Positions 11,704-13,411 of a DNA stretch of 13,411 bases are shown piece by piece. The position numbers were made by a program, and so were the translations under genes. The stretch comes from Chloroflexota bacterium (GTDB taxonomy: Bacteria > Chloroflexota > Anaerolineae > JACRMK01), in the NCBI GenBank assembly GCA_016200765.1, contig JACQEC010000296.1:1-13411 (forward strand). Reading direction: 5' to 3'. Each line of letters begins with the position of its first letter. The stretch's first letter is position 1. A model generated the notes under the pieces. The model saw only the letters and a list, made by a program, of their open reading frames with translations. It was not told the origin of the DNA and made no database searches.

Positions 11704-12924
11704 TTAGATGACGCCTCTGTCTTTGAGGGCGGCAAGTTCTCGCGCAGTGAGGCCGAGCAGGCCGCTGTAGATGGCCTCGTTGCTGCTGCCGAGGTCGGGG
11801 CCGAGGTGGGCGATGCGGCCCGGCGTGGCCGACATTTTGGGGATGACGCCCGGCACGGCCAGCGCGCCGACCCGCTCGTCGGGGACGCGCACGATGTTCG
11901 CGCGCGCCTGAATGTGAGGATCGGCAAAGAGGTCGGCCACCGAGGCGATGACATCGGCGGGCACTTGCGCCGCGTCGAGGGTCGCCATCAACTCGGCGGC
12001 GGTCTTGGTGCGCGCCCATTCGTCAATGATCGCATACAGCGCGTCGGCGTTGGCGGTGCGGGCGGGCAAGGTCGCGAAGCGCTCGTCGGTGAGCAGGTCG
12101 TCGCGCTCCATGACCCGCGCCCAACGCCGCCAGAGGCGGTCGGTGTTCGCGTTGATGGCTATCCATTGACCGTCGGCGGTCAGGAAATTCGCGGCCGGCA
12201 CCACGCCCGGATTGGTGTTGCCCGCGCGCTCACGCACGCGGCGGGTGCGGTCGTAGATGGGGATACTGGCTTCCGACGCCCGCAGAATCGGCTCATAAAG
12301 CGCGAGGTCAATCACCTGGCCGCGCCCTGAGCCTGTCGAAGGGCCGCGCGCGTCGCGCCAGTAGAGCGCGGTCATCACGGCAAACGCGCCGGTATAGGCG
12401 GCCATATAGTCGGCGACCGCGTAGCCGGAGCGCACCGGCGGTTGTTCGGGATAGCCGGTGACATAAGTCCCGCCGCCGAATGCCGACGCATTGCGATCAA
12501 ATGCGCCCTTGCGGCGGTAGGGGCCAGTCTGGCCGTAGCCGGAAAGCCGCAACAGCACAAGGCGCGGGTTCACGCCGAGCAGTACCTCGGGCCCCAGTCC
12601 CCACGCTTCCAGCGTGCCGGGGCGGAAGTTCTCGACCATCGCATCGGAGACCGCCACCAGCCGCTTGAGCAGGTCTTGCCCTTCAGGATGGTGCAGGTCA
12701 AGCGTGACCGATTTCTTGTTGCGCCCTTCTTGCAGCCAGATGAAGCTAAGGCCGGGGCCCAGCGCGGGGTTCTGCCGCGTCGTATCGCCGCGGCCCGGCA
12801 TCTCGACCTTGATGACCTCCGCGCCGAAGTCGCCCAGCATCGTTGTCATCACCGGGCCGGCGAGGATAGTCGCCACATCCAAGACGCGCAGGCCCTCCAG
12901 CGCCAGCGGCGGGGAACTGCTCAT
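11704..12924 (-). CDS. CaiB/BaiF family (class III) CoA-transferase
   Basis: About 406 residues, the usual length. The family moves CoA between acyl-CoAs and free acids through a covalent Asp intermediate, in the cytoplasm. Visible are LEGLRVLDVATILAGP at the N-terminus, FGAEVIKVEMPGRGD (about 33-47), VENFRPGTLEAWGLG (97-111), LSGYGQTGPYRRKGAFD (127-143) and catalytic Asp172 in YAVADYMAAY. PSTGSG (195-200) just before the conserved GRGQVID comes from the dispersed repeat at 12324-12344 and is not a usual part of the family. Starts at 12930 or 12924 are both possible; 12924 has GGTG six bases upstream. The longer frame to 12999 begins upstream of the promoter. It is the first gene of a pair with the phosphatase-fold gene. 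The acyl substrate cannot be inferred. Confidence 0.93.
   Translation of the reverse strand: MSSSPPLALEGLRVLDVATILAGPVMTTMLGDFGAEVIKVEMPGRGDTTRQNPALGPGLSFIWLQEGRNKKSVTLDLHHPEGQDLLKRLVAVSDAMVENFRPGTLEAWGLGPEVLLGVNPRLVLLRLSGYGQTGPYRRKGAFDRNASAFGGGTYVTGYPEQPPVRSGYAVADYMAAYTGAFAVMTALYWRDARGPSTGSGRGQVIDLALYEPILRASEASIPIYDRTRRVRERAGNTNPGVVPAANFLTADGQWIAINANTDRLWRRWARVMERDDLLTDERFATLPARTANADALYAIIDEWARTKTAAELMATLDAAQVPADVIASVADLFADPHIQARANIVRVPDERVGALAVPGVIPKMSATPGRIAHLGPDLGSSNEAIYSGLLGLTARELAALKDRGVI
12324..12344. repeat. Dispersed repeat copy inside the CoA-transferase gene
   Basis: This is a perfect 21-bp copy, G plus CCCTGAGCCTGTCGAAGGG plus C. It is read on the minus strand as PSTGSG directly before the family-conserved GRGQVID, so it looks like a clean in-frame insertion. 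Confidence 0.9.
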
Positions 12925-12952
12925 GAGCATCACCCATAAGAGGAATGGCGGT

Positions 12953-12981
12953 ATTATACCGAGATGAGGGGCGCATGACAA
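12953..12981 (-). promoter_or_regulatory. Promoter of the CoA-transferase / phosphatase-fold gene pair
   Basis: On the minus strand TTGTCA (12976-12981) and TATAAT (12953-12958) are 17 bases apart, 5 of 6 and 6 of 6 to consensus. Transcription would start near 12946, giving a short leader before the start at 12930 or 12924. Confidence 0.8.
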
Positions 12982-13043
12982 TCCGCGCGGCCGCGCCATC
13001 GGCAGTTCGCCTCAAGCACAATGTTCCCATCGCACATCGTCAC

Positions 13044-13168
13044 GGGAGCGCAGGCTTCAGCCGGATAGTGCTATACCCTGCTAGATTCGTTGCAAAGTCT
13101 CGGTTAGAAATTGAGGGGACGGCCATTCAGGTATGTTCTGTCCCTGTCCGGCTGAAGCCTGCCCTCCC
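13044..13168. mobile_element. Candidate MITE with 22-bp terminal inverted repeats
   Basis: 13044-13065 and 13147-13168 are inverted copies matching at 21 of 22 positions, with core GCAGGCTTCAGCCGGA. The 81-bp centre has no coding potential and contains a smaller AGGGGAC/GTCCCT stem. Size and structure fit a miniature inverted-repeat element. No clear target-site duplication is visible. Confidence 0.55.
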
Positions 13169-13229
13169 CATACCGCCTGAACGACTGGGTCAGGCTTGCC
13201 CCAACACGGAATTGCGCCGCGGCTCTGCC

Positions 13230-13258
13230 TTGTCAGATGAACTGCGGCGGCGTATAAT
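13230..13258 (+). promoter_or_regulatory. Promoter placing transcription start at the ATG of the 13266 gene
   Basis: TTGTCA (13230-13235) and TATAAT (13253-13258) are 17 bases apart, the same hexamers and spacing as the CoA-transferase promoter. Seven bases separate the -10 from ATG 13266, so the mRNA is probably leaderless. There is no Shine-Dalgarno sequence. Confidence 0.8.
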
Positions 13259-13265
13259 CGCGTTC

Positions 13266-13411
13266 ATGCGCTCGCTCGATACCTTTCACCATGCCCTGAG
13301 CCGCGGCGATCGGCGCCTCGTGGAGAGCATGGCCCGTCCGGCAGATGTTCAGGCTGCCCTCGACGAGATCCCCTACAGCGCGGAAGACCGCTATCGCTCG
13401 CCGTTGAGCGT
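13266..13411 (+). CDS. 5' end of an unidentified protein, cut by the window edge
   Basis: ATG at 13266 opens a frame to the window end, 48 complete codons, starting MRSLDTFHHALSRGDRRLVE and later reading EIPYSAEDRYRSPLSV. The promoter described at 13230-13258 supports the start. The IPY..EDRYRSP phrase recalls the N-terminal region of some transglutaminase-like (papain-fold) proteins, but the catalytic part lies beyond the window, so this is only a hint. A cytoplasmic protein is likely since no signal peptide is visible. Confidence 0.7.
   Translation, partial: MRSLDTFHHALSRGDRRLVESMARPADVQAALDEIPYSAEDRYRSPLS

Noticed and set aside
11703..11954. N-terminal extension of the phosphatase-fold gene to 11954
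   Set aside because: It reads the CoA-transferase gene in another frame and lacks features; the ATG at 11702 immediately precedes a good membrane segment.
12925..12999. CoA-transferase start at 12999
   Set aside because: It would begin upstream of the TTGTCA/TATAAT promoter, and the added residues are not like the family.
13288..13304. Another copy of the dispersed 21-bp repeat (GCCCTGAGC)
   Set aside because: Only nine bases match before the similarity ends.

Overview
The window looks like Chloroflexota chromosome, most likely Anaerolineae or a related class. This is an inference from three things: lipoproteins and secreted proteins with long Pro/Thr linkers, the set of families present, and abundant short palindromic repeats including the CCCTGAGCCTGTCGAAGGG type. 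No rRNA, tRNA or CRISPR is visible. No transposase or integrase can be recognised. Coding is dense and GC-rich from about 5620 to the right end. It is looser and visibly less GC-rich from 1 to about 5600.

Left part (1-5620): five exported or membrane-anchored proteins, all on the minus strand. They are a short lipoprotein cut off inside a PsbP-like domain (135-593), two translationally coupled unknown proteins (1004-1762 and 1773-2885), a PD40 beta-propeller lipoprotein (3378-4442) and a secreted C39-like cysteine peptidase (4583-5344). These genes sit between copies of one repeat (838-931, 2979-3072, 5566-5605) that contains a terminator-like hairpin. Beside the middle copy lies a 148-bp displaced copy of the 3' end of the dipeptidase gene (3075-3222). 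The layout suggests stepwise insertion or duplication of modules carrying exported-protein genes directly downstream of the dipeptidase. At the extreme left, a large palindrome overlaps the start of a cut-off minus-strand gene and may be the end of a mobile element that truncated the lipoprotein.

Middle (5619-7881): a TTG-started M19 membrane dipeptidase and a class II fructose-1,6-bisphosphatase (glpX), both minus strand. Two copies of a short repeat flank glpX, and only one of them contains a 55-nt insertion folding as a perfect three-way junction.

Right part (7882-13411): a 20-bp inverted repeat and a near-consensus promoter lie upstream of a plus-strand alpha/beta hydrolase (8200-9123). 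It converges with a DedA-family membrane protein (9130-9789). Next come a membrane-anchored alkaline-phosphatase-fold enzyme (9897-11702) and a CaiB/BaiF CoA-transferase (11704-12924), coupled with one nucleotide between them and sharing a promoter upstream of the transferase. A candidate 125-bp MITE (13044-13168) follows. Last is the 5' end of a plus-strand gene (13266 onward) whose promoter places the transcription start at the ATG, so its mRNA is probably leaderless.

The clearest unusual points are the modular insertion region downstream of the dipeptidase, the 21-bp dispersed repeat found in frame inside three different genes in three different readings, the palindrome inserted into a repeat copy, and the leaderless starts, one of which opens an 8-codon ORF overlapping the hydrolase start as ATGA.
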